DNA from: Planctomycetota bacterium
GTDB lineage: Bacteria > Planctomycetota > Planctomycetia > Pirellulales > PLA5
Assembly: GCA_003576845.1 (NCBI GenBank)
Contig: QEVJ01000056.1
Location: forward strand, 1 to 35,441
Direction of reading: 5' to 3'
Length of the DNA stretch: 35,441 nt
Under the pieces are notes generated by a model. That model was given only the letters and a program-made list of their open reading frames with translations. It was not told the origin of the DNA and made no database searches. Shown piece by piece: positions 26,545 through 34,289 of this stretch (positions are counted from its first letter, which is position 1; every line of letters starts with the position of its first letter). A program made the translations under genes and the position numbers.

Positions 26545-28821
26545 TTATTCGTTGTCGCGGTCGTCTTCGTCAGCCGGCCTTTTGCCGTAAAGAAGATGGG
26601 GCGCGAATTCTCCATTTAGCAGCTTCAATGCTGCGGCCAATTGCGCCGCGTCTGCGCAAGCCGCCTTGTACTTTCCGTGACCCTTGAATTGCTGTTTGAA
26701 GAATGACGATGCAGTCGCTTGGTCAACTTCTGCCAGCCGGGCCAACTCGTTGTTGCCGATAGGTTCCAAGTTCAAGCAACCGCCGCCGGCGTACTTGTGG
26801 TGCTTCGTCAGGGCAGCAATCAACTTCGCTCTGCCTTCGCCCCGCTCCGTGCTACGCTTGGCCTTCCGCGGCGTGGGACTATCACCAAGGTCGGCCACTG
26901 GCTCGGCTTCACTTGCCGCCGAAGCTGCGGCTCGCACGTTGCGGTTGAAATCGCGTATCAACTTTAACTTGTTCCTACGATTCCAAGTTTCTGATTCGCC
27001 CAACGGACTGGCGCGCCTTTCACGTTGAATTGCCGACGCCGAAATGGGCTGTCCCAAGTACGCTTCCAGTAGCGCCAACTCGCGGTCCGATAGTTCGGCA
27101 TCGTTCGGCCCGGCCAGCAGCCCCTCGATAAGGTCGCCTTCGCCGGCCTTTACCGAGTTCAAGTTGCCATCGCCCCTGCTGCCGGTCGCCGCCGCCACGA
27201 ATTCCGCAAGCGGCATGTTGATGACACTTGCCCAGTCCGAATCCGTTTGCAGTTCAACGCGGGCGATAAGTTTCTTCATGGTCGATGCTTCGTCCCCGCC
27301 TTCGGCTCGGATCAACGCCATCGCGCGTCCAAGCGATCGCCGCTTGGTTTCGTCGGCGCTTTCGGGAAACGTAACGATGGGCGTATTCGCGCCGCGGCGA
27401 GATGAAATGCTCGAAGTCGTGACGCACGGCTGCCGGCCTTCCGATAGCGCCTTCCACAAGTCGCCGGCCGTGTTCACAATTGCAACCTTGCTAGCCAACG
27501 CGCCGACGCGGGCACGCTCCCAGGCATCGCGCAAGGCGTTGACCGCCGGTGTCAAAAGCCCGTCGATTTGTTCCACCGTGCCCGCGGTCAACTCGCGGCG
27601 CAGCACATCGCCCGCGATTGCCTTCGCTTCGTCCGGCAAGTCCACCAGCGCCGCCAGTCGTGCGCCAGCTTCGGCCCAGTAGATACCGCGAACCATGCTT
27701 TCGATGGTCGCGTTCGGATACCCGCGTTCAAGTTGCTGTCGCTTCGCTTCGGCCGCGTAGCGAACTTCGTCGCGGACGATTTCCAGAAAAGCAACGTGCC
27801 CGGCCGGCGTTGCCGGAAACCGATCCAAGAGCGAAAAGGCCGGCTTCGCCGCTGCCCGCCGGGCGTCATCGACGAACGCGAAAGGATCGTCCCGCCGCCG
27901 CGCTTTGGAAACTTGCTTCACCGCTTCCCAGCCGTCGTGGAAAACCGTTTTCAGTTCTACCGCAGCGTCCAGATGATCCGTGAATCCACCGTCGCGGCCC
28001 AGCTTATTCCGAATCTCCTTGGCGATGCCAGCCGCTTGCAACAACCGGTCAGCCACGGGAGCGAATCCATCGGGTGCATTCTGCATCGCATCGCGCAGGT
28101 CTAACAGCGCCGCGCAGAACGCATCGAACGCCGGGGCGTGCTTTTGCCAAAGCGACAGGTCGTAGAAAACCGCCCGCGATTGGCCTTGCTCGTTGAACGC
28201 TTCGGCTAGTTCACGGGCCAGGGAAAAGACGTTGCCGGCCCGGTCCAAGAGTGTTTCGAGCGAACGCCCGCCCAGGGTCGGATTCTCGTTTGTCGCGGTC
28301 GCCGTCGATGCGCATTCGTCAATGCGGACAGCGCTCGCCGTCGAAAGATGAAGGTCCAGCGATTTCGACGCCGATTTGAGAAGGCTTAGCGATTCGCCCG
28401 AAATCACGTCGCCCCTGAACCAGCGCTGCTTTTGATGCTGCTTGGCGGCGGGCAACGCAACGACTTCGCGAGCCTTTTCGAGTGCGGCCAACAGCCGTGG
28501 CACACCCGTGCTTGGAATCCGTCCGACCCGCACGCTTTCCGCGCCGATGGGCTTCGACGATCCGTCGGTCGACTTGGCTTGAAGCAGCGTCACGCCTTTC
28601 GGCAATTCGCTCAGCACTTCGCCGATGGAAGCGAACAGGTATAGATATGCGAACCCGATGGCGTTTGTTAGCGCCGCTGTCGATTCCGAAAGCGCCTCGG
28701 CATCGTGAATGCCGATGACTTCCCAACCGCCATCGACTTGCCGGGTTGCGGCGTCGAAGTCCGCGAAGAATCGGTCGAATGCAGCGCGAAGCGCCGACAG
28801 AACGCCCGTGGCGTCGCCCAT
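26545..28821 (-). CDS. large island protein of unknown function with C-terminal HTH-like domain
   Basis: Encodes 758 residues. No known domain recognised over most of its length. Residues 1-250 contain WEVIGIHDAEALSESTAAL, LPKGVTLLQAKSTDGSSK and RVGRIPSTGVPRLLAALEKAREVV. The middle is Ala/Arg-rich and helical, with many DxRR-type segments. Residues about 640-670 are basic (RRNKLKLIRDFNRN, PRKAKRSTERGEGRAKL). The C-terminal 86 residues look like a DNA-binding module: GGGCLNLEPIGNNELARLA, VDQATASSFFKQQFKGHGKY, LLNGEFAPHLLYGK, with the predicted HTH at about 690-712. Its size and basic HTH end, next to a repeat cluster and a primase, suggest a replication or partition protein or transcription factor; this is inference. 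ATG at 28821; AGGTG about four bases upstream falls in one arm of an inverted repeat. No signal peptide or membrane helix. Confidence 0.8.
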   Translation of the reverse strand: MGDATGVLSALRAAFDRFFADFDAATRQVDGGWEVIGIHDAEALSESTAALTNAIGFAYLYLFASIGEVLSELPKGVTLLQAKSTDGSSKPIGAESVRVGRIPSTGVPRLLAALEKAREVVALPAAKQHQKQRWFRGDVISGESLSLLKSASKSLDLHLSTASAVRIDECASTATATNENPTLGGRSLETLLDRAGNVFSLARELAEAFNEQGQSRAVFYDLSLWQKHAPAFDAFCAALLDLRDAMQNAPDGFAPVADRLLQAAGIAKEIRNKLGRDGGFTDHLDAAVELKTVFHDGWEAVKQVSKARRRDDPFAFVDDARRAAAKPAFSLLDRFPATPAGHVAFLEIVRDEVRYAAEAKRQQLERGYPNATIESMVRGIYWAEAGARLAALVDLPDEAKAIAGDVLRRELTAGTVEQIDGLLTPAVNALRDAWERARVGALASKVAIVNTAGDLWKALSEGRQPCVTTSSISSRRGANTPIVTFPESADETKRRSLGRAMALIRAEGGDEASTMKKLIARVELQTDSDWASVINMPLAEFVAAATGSRGDGNLNSVKAGEGDLIEGLLAGPNDAELSDRELALLEAYLGQPISASAIQRERRASPLGESETWNRRNKLKLIRDFNRNVRAAASAASEAEPVADLGDSPTPRKAKRSTERGEGRAKLIAALTKHHKYAGGGCLNLEPIGNNELARLAEVDQATASSFFKQQFKGHGKYKAACADAAQLAAALKLLNGEFAPHLLYGKRPADEDDRDNE

Positions 28822-29124
28822 GATGCACCTGCCTTTGCCGGGCCGATTCGCGCGGGCCGTGGTAGGCAGGTGAGAACCACGCGCCCGCGGGAATCGCTCG
28901 CCGGGGATCAGCCGGCTACCCGATTGAATCCTGTTTCGCTGCGCCGAACATAGGCCGCGCAGCAAAAACCTGACCTTCCCGATTCGCGTCGCAATTGGGC
29001 GGCGCGAAGGAAGGGGCCGGCGAAAGCGACAATCGTCGCCGCGGTCCGCTCGCCGGCTCGAATCATTATACGCGGCGGCCAAAAGCAGTCGCCTCAAGGC
29101 GCTTGGCGGGCCGCCCATCGCAAT
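28822..29124. promoter_or_regulatory. leader of the large unknown gene with an inverted repeat covering its ribosome site
   Basis: CACCTGCC (28826-28833) and GGCAGGTG (28865-28872) are perfect inverted repeats. On the minus strand the arm nearest the ATG (28821) contains the AGGTG that would serve as ribosome site, so the hairpin could occlude translation. The rest of the 303-bp gap shows no gene; a small GCCTC-AAGGC-type stem lies near 29090. Confidence 0.45.
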
Positions 29125-29484
29125 TCACTGCGCCCGGCGTCGCTCGCGGGCCGCGGCTCGCCGCTCGGCTTGCTCGGCGCGGAGATTCGCACCGTCCATC
29201 GCGATTGCAGCCCAAGCCATCGAAAGCACAAGCCGCGTATACCGGTCGGAACGGGCCGCCGCGAAATCCGCTTCCCAATCGGCCACGACGGCATGGCGAA
29301 CGGCCTGCGGCGTCGGCCAATCCTGATTCGCCGCCCGGCAGACCAATCGCCAGTCGCCGCGCCGATTGCGCAAACCGCGCCCCCAACCCCCTGACAACTT
29401 CCGCTGTCGCAGTGTCGGGGACTCGCCCGCGGTCGCCTCCGCCAGCTTGCGGCGGTATCGTTTCCGGGCTTTACGGGATGGCAT
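29125..29484 (-). CDS. small basic protein of unknown function
   Basis: Encodes 119 residues. Begins with a strongly basic stretch (MPSRKARKRYRRKLAEATAG) and ends with an Arg/Ala helix (LRAEQAERRAAARERRRAQ). Between them are WRLVCRAANQDWPTPQAVRHAVVADWEADFAA and RYTRLVLSMAWAAIAMDGANL. The Trp/Arg pattern and high charge suggest nucleic-acid binding, but no known domain is recognised. It follows the PemK-like gene by 46 bp on the same strand, so it is likely part of the same transcript. The ATG at 29484 precedes the basic run; the open frame to 29676 overlaps the toxin gene and is ignored. No strong ribosome site is visible. Confidence 0.65.
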   Translation of the reverse strand: MPSRKARKRYRRKLAEATAGESPTLRQRKLSGGWGRGLRNRRGDWRLVCRAANQDWPTPQAVRHAVVADWEADFAAARSDRYTRLVLSMAWAAIAMDGANLRAEQAERRAAARERRRAQ

Positions 29485-29530
29485 ATCGCCAATCGTATCG
29501 CCGCGCCGTTTGCGGGCAAACGGTCGCCCG

Positions 29531-29914
29531 CTATGGCGCGTCGGCGTCGGGACTTCCGTCAGCATGAAGCGCCCGCACCTTCGCCACGATTTCGGCGAGT
29601 TGTTCCGGGGGCACGATACCGCCAACTTGCTGAATGTCGCCCAGCGCGACTTCCGCGAGCCAACTACAAACGGCAAACGTCGGCTTCCTCAGTTTCGTGC
29701 GCGTCTGGCCGGATGGATGCCACGGCAGCGCCACTTGATCCGCCGGCATCGGCAAATCGTCGCGCGTCGTACAAACGACAACGGCGAGCGGTTCGTCGGG
29801 CCGTTCCGCGGGCGGAGTCCCCAAGACGACAGCCGGGCGCGGCATCGGCTTCGCGTAGCCGTTTGGATCGGCAATGACGGCCCAAATCAGCCTTCCAGGC
29901 TCCGGGGTCGACAC
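29531..29914 (-). CDS. PemK/MazF-like toxin
   Basis: Encodes 127 residues. The fold signature of PemK/MazF (CcdB-like) endoribonucleases is visible: GRLIWAVIADPNGYAKPMPRPAVVLG matches the N-terminal 'GDIWWxxxPxxGxExxGxRPxVVL' strand pair, AVVVCTT is the next strand, and KPTFAVCSWLAEVALGDI then IVPPEQLAEIVAKVRAL fit the C-terminal 'sxvxxxQlrtvdxxrl' and last helix. Such toxins cleave mRNA at short sequences. The start is GTG at 29914, with GGGGAG about ten bases upstream. The 109-residue gene lies 21 bp upstream, the typical antitoxin position. Whether it is active cannot be told from sequence alone. Confidence 0.75.
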   Translation of the reverse strand: MSTPEPGRLIWAVIADPNGYAKPMPRPAVVLGTPPAERPDEPLAVVVCTTRDDLPMPADQVALPWHPSGQTRTKLRKPTFAVCSWLAEVALGDIQQVGGIVPPEQLAEIVAKVRALHADGSPDADAP

Positions 29915-29935
29915 GCCGCAACTCCCCGCCGCGAG

Positions 29936-30265
29936 TTAGAACGGGTTTTCTTCCGCCCGGTCGCCGTCCAGATACTTCGGCGGGCCGCTCCGCTTCGCCA
30001 TTTCGCGCAGCTCGTCATACGACGGTAGGTCTGCCGCCGCGTCCCGCGGCCGATTGCGGTTCGGACGCTTCATGGTACGGCGGTCGGGAATCAGTTGTCC
30101 GGCCAACACCGCGAGCGCGTCGTCAGCTACTTTTTCCGCCCGAAGTTCGCCGGTCGTCACGGAGCGTGTTTCGGCCGACTCGTCAAACGGCAATGGTTCG
30201 GCGCACTCCGGTTCCACGGCTCGCGTCTCGGCAAATGTACCGTGGTCTGTCGCAATTCCGCTCAT
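29936..30265 (-). CDS. possible antitoxin to the PemK-like protein
   Basis: Encodes 109 residues, rich in Glu, Asp and Arg and probably partly disordered. The central part (ELRAEKVADDALAVLAGQLI, PDRRTMKRPNRNRPRD) and the C-terminus (LPSYDELREMAKRSGPPKYL, DGDRAEENPF) resemble toxin-wrapping antitoxin tails in composition only; no known DNA-binding fold (AbrB, RHH, Phd) is clear. Assigned by position: 21 bp upstream of the toxin and three bases after the DUF6941 gene. Alternative: an unrelated island protein. ATG at 30265. Confidence 0.5.
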   Translation of the reverse strand: MSGIATDHGTFAETRAVEPECAEPLPFDESAETRSVTTGELRAEKVADDALAVLAGQLIPDRRTMKRPNRNRPRDAAADLPSYDELREMAKRSGPPKYLDGDRAEENPF

Positions 30266-30268
30266 AGG

Positions 30269-30706
30269 TTACTCGTTGCCTTCGCTTGTGCCGTCGCCAT
30301 CGTGACGACGGGCATCGGTCAAGCGCAGTCGTCGCGCCATTAAGTGTTCGTCGCCCGAATACAGTTCGCAGTGATAAACGCCCGGCTTGGGCAATTCGAT
30401 TTTCGCCAGAATACAGAACCCTTCGACAGTCGTCAGTGGGTCCGGAAACTCCAAGTCGGGCAAATGGATCGTCTTATCGAACGTGTCCGTTTCCGCAATG
30501 TCGCCGGAAGATTCCGCGATGCGTAGTCTAAGCGGGACGCGGCCAACCCCATCGGTAAACGCGAAGTAAATGCAAAAGCCCGCGCAGCAGGGAAACTCAC
30601 TGGCGTTGATGTTGTTGAACGTCCCCAGGATCGTAAACTTGCCCGTCGTTCGGTCGCGGTGGACGGCATCGCAAATCACCATCGCCAAGCAATACGGGGT
30701 TGCCAT
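30269..30706 (-). CDS. DUF6941 family protein
   Basis: Encodes 145 residues. Matches the DUF6941 pattern as I know it: LAMVICDAVHRDRTTGKFTILGTFNNINASEFP at the start, FTDGVGRVPLRLRI, DPLTTVEGFCILAKIELPKPGVYHCELYSGDEHLMARRL. A beta-sandwich-like cytoplasmic protein of unknown role; homologues are typically free-standing genes in many bacteria. It starts the four-gene run that leads into the antitoxin-like and toxin genes (stop to next ATG three bases). The ATG at 30706 has GAAGG upstream. The leader contains a hairpin followed by a T-run at 30740-30779. Confidence 0.8.
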   Translation of the reverse strand: MATPYCLAMVICDAVHRDRTTGKFTILGTFNNINASEFPCCAGFCIYFAFTDGVGRVPLRLRIAESSGDIAETDTFDKTIHLPDLEFPDPLTTVEGFCILAKIELPKPGVYHCELYSGDEHLMARRLRLTDARRHDGDGTSEGNE

Positions 30707-30739
30707 CCGGTGGGCCTTCGCACGCTAGCAAGAGGGCGC

Positions 30740-30779
30740 AAAAACAAACCCGCCAACCGACCGAACGTCAAAAGGCGGG
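30740..30779 (-). terminator. hairpin with T-run in the leader of the DUF6941 gene
   Basis: On the minus strand CCCGCC (30779-30774) pairs with GGCGGG (30754-30749) across a 19-base loop and is followed by TTTGTTTTT (30748-30740). It lies 34 bases before the DUF6941 ATG and so may be a second terminator for the restriction operon or an attenuator for the genes downstream. Confidence 0.5.
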
Positions 30780-30860
30780 CATCCGTTCACTCACGACCGC
30801 GGCCGCAGGGCCGCCGCAACTCGCATCCATCCAAGCCTATCCTACACAAACAATATCGGC

Positions 30861-30893
30861 AAAAACAACCTTCCGGCGGGGGCTTTCTCCGCC
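30861..30893 (-). terminator. terminator-like hairpin after the restriction operon
   Basis: On the minus strand GGCGG (30893-30889) pairs with CCGCC (30879-30875), followed by GGAAGGTTGTTTTT. It is the first hairpin with a T-run downstream of the metallopeptidase stop at 31030, 137 bp away, and may end the hsd transcript. A weak TTGTTT/TAGGAT pair overlapping it could be the DUF6941 promoter. Confidence 0.45.
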
Positions 30894-31029
30894 AAACCCG
30901 ACCGGCCGGGCACTCGTTTTAGCGTCCCCCGCGGCCCACCGCAACGCGGCTTTTACGCCACTTTGGAAGGCCGCCTTTCCCCAAGACGCCGGAAATCAAG
31001 CCGCCGGAACAAGTTGCGGGACAACGCCG

Positions 31030-31404
31030 TCAAACTGCCGCCGTCCCCGCCGCCCGCGAAAGCCCCAATCCCGCCTCTCCCCGTCGGTTTCGCGGGGCCA
31101 CGGTTCGCCAATTCGGCACGAAGGCCGCCAGCAGCGCCTTGAATAGCTTGCCGTGGTTCGGCACGTGCAAATGCAGCAGTTCGTGGACAATCACGTATTC
31201 CTGCCACTCGTGCAATTCGCCGAGCAAGTCGGCGCTAAACGTAACGCGGCCCGTGCTGGAACAGCTTGCCCATTTGGTCGTCATCGTGCGGACGTGGATT
31301 TCCTTCGGCCGCACGCCAATCCGCTCCGCCCAAGCCCGCACGCGCTGCTTGAATGCGTAAACGTCGGTCCGTCGCTTCGGTCGCCGTCGTAGCGTGGTCG
31401 TCAT
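31030..31404 (-). CDS. YgjP/SprT-like (M48-type) metallopeptidase coupled to hsdR
   Basis: Encodes 124 residues. Contains the zinc-metallopeptidase motif HELLHLHVPNHGKLFKALL at about residues 75-93, and the preceding RTMTTKWASCSSTGRVTFSADL typical of the YgjP-like DUF45 family. The N-terminus is basic (MTTTLRRRPKRR). Its ATG overlaps the hsdR stop in ATGA, so translation is coupled. Such peptidases are frequently encoded directly after type I restriction subunits; their role there is not settled, perhaps proteolytic control of the restriction complex. The C-terminal tail is Gly/Ala-rich and weakly conserved. Confidence 0.85.
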   Translation of the reverse strand: MTTTLRRRPKRRTDVYAFKQRVRAWAERIGVRPKEIHVRTMTTKWASCSSTGRVTFSADLLGELHEWQEYVIVHELLHLHVPNHGKLFKALLAAFVPNWRTVAPRNRRGEAGLGLSRAAGTAAV

Positions 31405-34289
31405 CCTTCGTGCCTTTCCATAGCCAGCAAGCTGTCGATAGCCGCGGAAACCCGATCCTTGCCAAGCGGCTTCAACAGGGCCACCGTCAGCCGCAACCGC
31501 AGTTGCCGCATATTCTCCGGGTTCACGTCGCGGGAGGGATGCTCGGCGATGATACGGTCGACTTCCGTCGCCAGTGCCGGATCGTCGCGGCCGCAATCCT
31601 GTTTCAATCGCCAATAGACCGGGAACGTGGTCGACCGGTCAAACCCCATCGCCGTCTCTTGTTTCTTCGCTTCGGTGTACTCGCGGACGAATTCTTCCAT
31701 CGCCTCTAGCGCGGTCTTCGTGTCAATCTGCCGTTCGTCGTAGCGCTGGACCAACTCTTCGACGCGCTCGCCAATCGTTCGCAAGTGCGGCTTCTCGCCC
31801 GCCTCTTCCGACACCGTGACGACCAGACTTTTCGCCAGATTGATGACCTTCGCTTCGTCGGGCGTCTTGCCCTTGTGGAGCGCTTCCAGCGTCTTCTCGT
31901 TGATTTCGTACCGCTTGACCGCCCCCGTGGGATCGTCGGCCCGCACGTGCTGTTGCACGAGCGCTTGCGTTTTGCGGAGCAATTCGCGGTCCAACATCGG
32001 CCGCATCGAAAACATTGCCCGCACGACCGCGTACAGCCGGGCCAGCTTGCCGTAATCGTCGATGAAGTCCCGCAGAAACGCATCGGGCGAAATGATTTCA
32101 TACATCCGTTCCAAATCCTTGAATCGGTTGTAGAAACTCAATCGCCGCTCGCGGTCGGTAAACGCGGCGACCGCGGCTTCGACAGCTTTATCGTCGCCGC
32201 CCTTGGCCAGCGTCAGGAACTCGCCGCACAACTCGCCCAGCCGCACCTTGAACGTCGCTTTGAGCAAGTCGATATTCTCGATGACCGATTGCACTTCGGC
32301 CGAATCGAACGCCAGCGCCTTTTGCAGATTGTCGAAGATGCCCACGAAGTCCAGCACGTAGCCCGCCGGCTTCACCCGGCCATCGTCGGCTTCGTAGGGC
32401 CGATTGACGCGGGCGATGGCCTGCAAAAGCACGTGGTCGCGCATCGGCTTGTCGAGATACATGCAATAGAGCACGGGCGCATCGTAGCCCGTCAGCAGCT
32501 TTTCGGTGACGATCAAGATTTGCGGATCGGTGTCCGGCTTGGCGAACGCCTTGCGGATGGCCTTTTCGTCTTTCGATTCCAGCTTGTACCGCTTCAAGTC
32601 CGCGCCGTCGTTGTGGGCCGACGTGTAGACGACGCGGCTCCACTCCGCCGGCAAATAGCGGTCCAGCGCTTCCTTGTAAAGTGCGCACGCTTGCCGATCC
32701 ACGCCCACGAGAAACGCCTTGAAGCCAAGCGGTTGAATCTTCGCGCGGAAATGCTCCGCCACGAATCGCGCAATCGCGTCGACCCGCTCGCGGTTTTTCA
32801 TCGCGGTTTTCAGCGTCACGGCCCGGTCAAGGATCGCGTTCAATTCGTCGATGTCGCTCACGCCCTGCGCTTCGGCCAGGGCAAGAAACTCCGTTTCGAG
32901 CAATTCGCGGTCCACCTTTAATTCGTTCGGCGCTAGTTCGTAATGCAGCCGCAACGTCGTGCCGTCGGCCACGCTCTCGGCAATCGAATACTTGTCGAGA
33001 TAGCCCTTATCATCGTCGACGCCGAAAGTCTTGAACGTCCCTTTGCCGTGGGCCGTCTTGTCGATTGGCGTCCCCGTAAAGCCGATCCACGTCGCATTGG
33101 GCAGCGCGCCGAGCAAGTAATTTCCCAAGTCGCCGCCCGTGCTGCGGTGAGCTTCGTCGATGAGCACGAAGATATCTTCCCGCGTATTCAAGTCTTTCGG
33201 GATGCCCTCGAATTTGTGGATCATCGACACGATCAACCCGCAGTAGTCGCTTGCCAGCAAGTCTTGCACGTCGCGTTTGCTCTCCGCCACGCGGTGCGCC
33301 ACGCCGACGCCGGCCAGATTGCCGAAGAGTTGCGTTTCGAGTTCGTTGCGGTCCACCAGCATCAGCACCGTCGGCTTGCCGAATTGCTCGCGTTCCAACA
33401 GCATTCGCGCCGCGGTAATCATGGTGAACGTCTTGCCCGATCCTTGCGTATGCCAGACCAGCGCCCGGCGTCGCTTGGAATCGGCACAGCGGGCGACCAC
33501 CTTATCGACGGCCCGCGTTTGATGCTGCCGCAGCACGTATTTTTTCAGGTCGTCATCCTTCGCGGCGAACACGATGAAGTCGGCGAGAAACCGCAGGATT
33601 CGCTCCGGATCGCAAAACGCCTTGATTGCCGCTTCATAGTCGCCCGTTTCGTCGGTCCGCCAGCGAAACAGGTTTTTGCGCTCCAGCGACCACGTGACGC
33701 CGTACCACAGTTGCCGCAGTTCCGACACGTCGAACAATTGCAGCGCCGCCATCATTTCCGGCGTTTCGCGGTGGTAGCGGCGGATTTGGTCGATGCCCTG
33801 CGCGATCGCGTCTTGCTTGTGGGCCGCCTTCGTTTCGGCGACCAGCACGGGCAGACCGTTGACGAGAAACACCACGTCGTAGCGGTTGTGTTCCTTGCCG
33901 TTCGTATACCGCCATTCGTGCGTCACCTCAAACTCGTTGGCCACTCTATCGTCGAAGTCGATAAGCCGAACGTTGATTTCTCGTTTCTGCCCATCGTGAT
34001 ACACGCTCCGCTCGCCGCGCAGCCAGGCGAGCATCTCGCGGTTTCCTTCAACCCTTGCGGGCAGGTTTTGCAACTTGCGGAGCACTTCGGCCGCGTGAAC
34101 GCCGTTTAGACCGGCCGCCTTGTTCAGCTTGCAGAATTGTTCCGTGAGCCGCTGAACGAACACGATACCCGTTTCGCCGCCGCGGCGCTTGAGGGCTTCG
34201 GCTTTGTCTACGGGCGTCCAGCCGATTTCCCGCGCGTACCGCAGCATCGGCAGTTGCACCGCGGGAACTTCTGCGCCCAAGTTAGGCAT
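31401..34289 (-). CDS. hsdR: type I restriction endonuclease subunit R
   Basis: Encodes 962 residues. Cuts and translocates unmodified DNA as part of the HsdR-HsdM-HsdS complex. The N-terminal nuclease domain has NRYDVVFLVNGLPVLVAETK (PD-x-ExK type; Asp 138, Glu 152, Lys 154) with a conserved Gln downstream (QGIDQIRRY). The superfamily 2 motor has Walker A TQGSGKT (281-287), LVDRNELETQ, DEAH (378-381), GFTGTP, and in the second domain FLVG, VVYTSA, ILIVTEKLLTGYDAP and QAIARVNRP. The length is normal for HsdR. Its ATG overlaps the hsdS stop by 8 bp, and its own stop overlaps the metallopeptidase start. hsdM is not in the window and is expected to the right of hsdS. Confidence 0.95.
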   Translation of the reverse strand: MPNLGAEVPAVQLPMLRYAREIGWTPVDKAEALKRRGGETGIVFVQRLTEQFCKLNKAAGLNGVHAAEVLRKLQNLPARVEGNREMLAWLRGERSVYHDGQKREINVRLIDFDDRVANEFEVTHEWRYTNGKEHNRYDVVFLVNGLPVLVAETKAAHKQDAIAQGIDQIRRYHRETPEMMAALQLFDVSELRQLWYGVTWSLERKNLFRWRTDETGDYEAAIKAFCDPERILRFLADFIVFAAKDDDLKKYVLRQHQTRAVDKVVARCADSKRRRALVWHTQGSGKTFTMITAARMLLEREQFGKPTVLMLVDRNELETQLFGNLAGVGVAHRVAESKRDVQDLLASDYCGLIVSMIHKFEGIPKDLNTREDIFVLIDEAHRSTGGDLGNYLLGALPNATWIGFTGTPIDKTAHGKGTFKTFGVDDDKGYLDKYSIAESVADGTTLRLHYELAPNELKVDRELLETEFLALAEAQGVSDIDELNAILDRAVTLKTAMKNRERVDAIARFVAEHFRAKIQPLGFKAFLVGVDRQACALYKEALDRYLPAEWSRVVYTSAHNDGADLKRYKLESKDEKAIRKAFAKPDTDPQILIVTEKLLTGYDAPVLYCMYLDKPMRDHVLLQAIARVNRPYEADDGRVKPAGYVLDFVGIFDNLQKALAFDSAEVQSVIENIDLLKATFKVRLGELCGEFLTLAKGGDDKAVEAAVAAFTDRERRLSFYNRFKDLERMYEIISPDAFLRDFIDDYGKLARLYAVVRAMFSMRPMLDRELLRKTQALVQQHVRADDPTGAVKRYEINEKTLEALHKGKTPDEAKVINLAKSLVVTVSEEAGEKPHLRTIGERVEELVQRYDERQIDTKTALEAMEEFVREYTEAKKQETAMGFDRSTTFPVYWRLKQDCGRDDPALATEVDRIIAEHPSRDVNPENMRQLRLRLTVALLKPLGKDRVSAAIDSLLAMERHEG

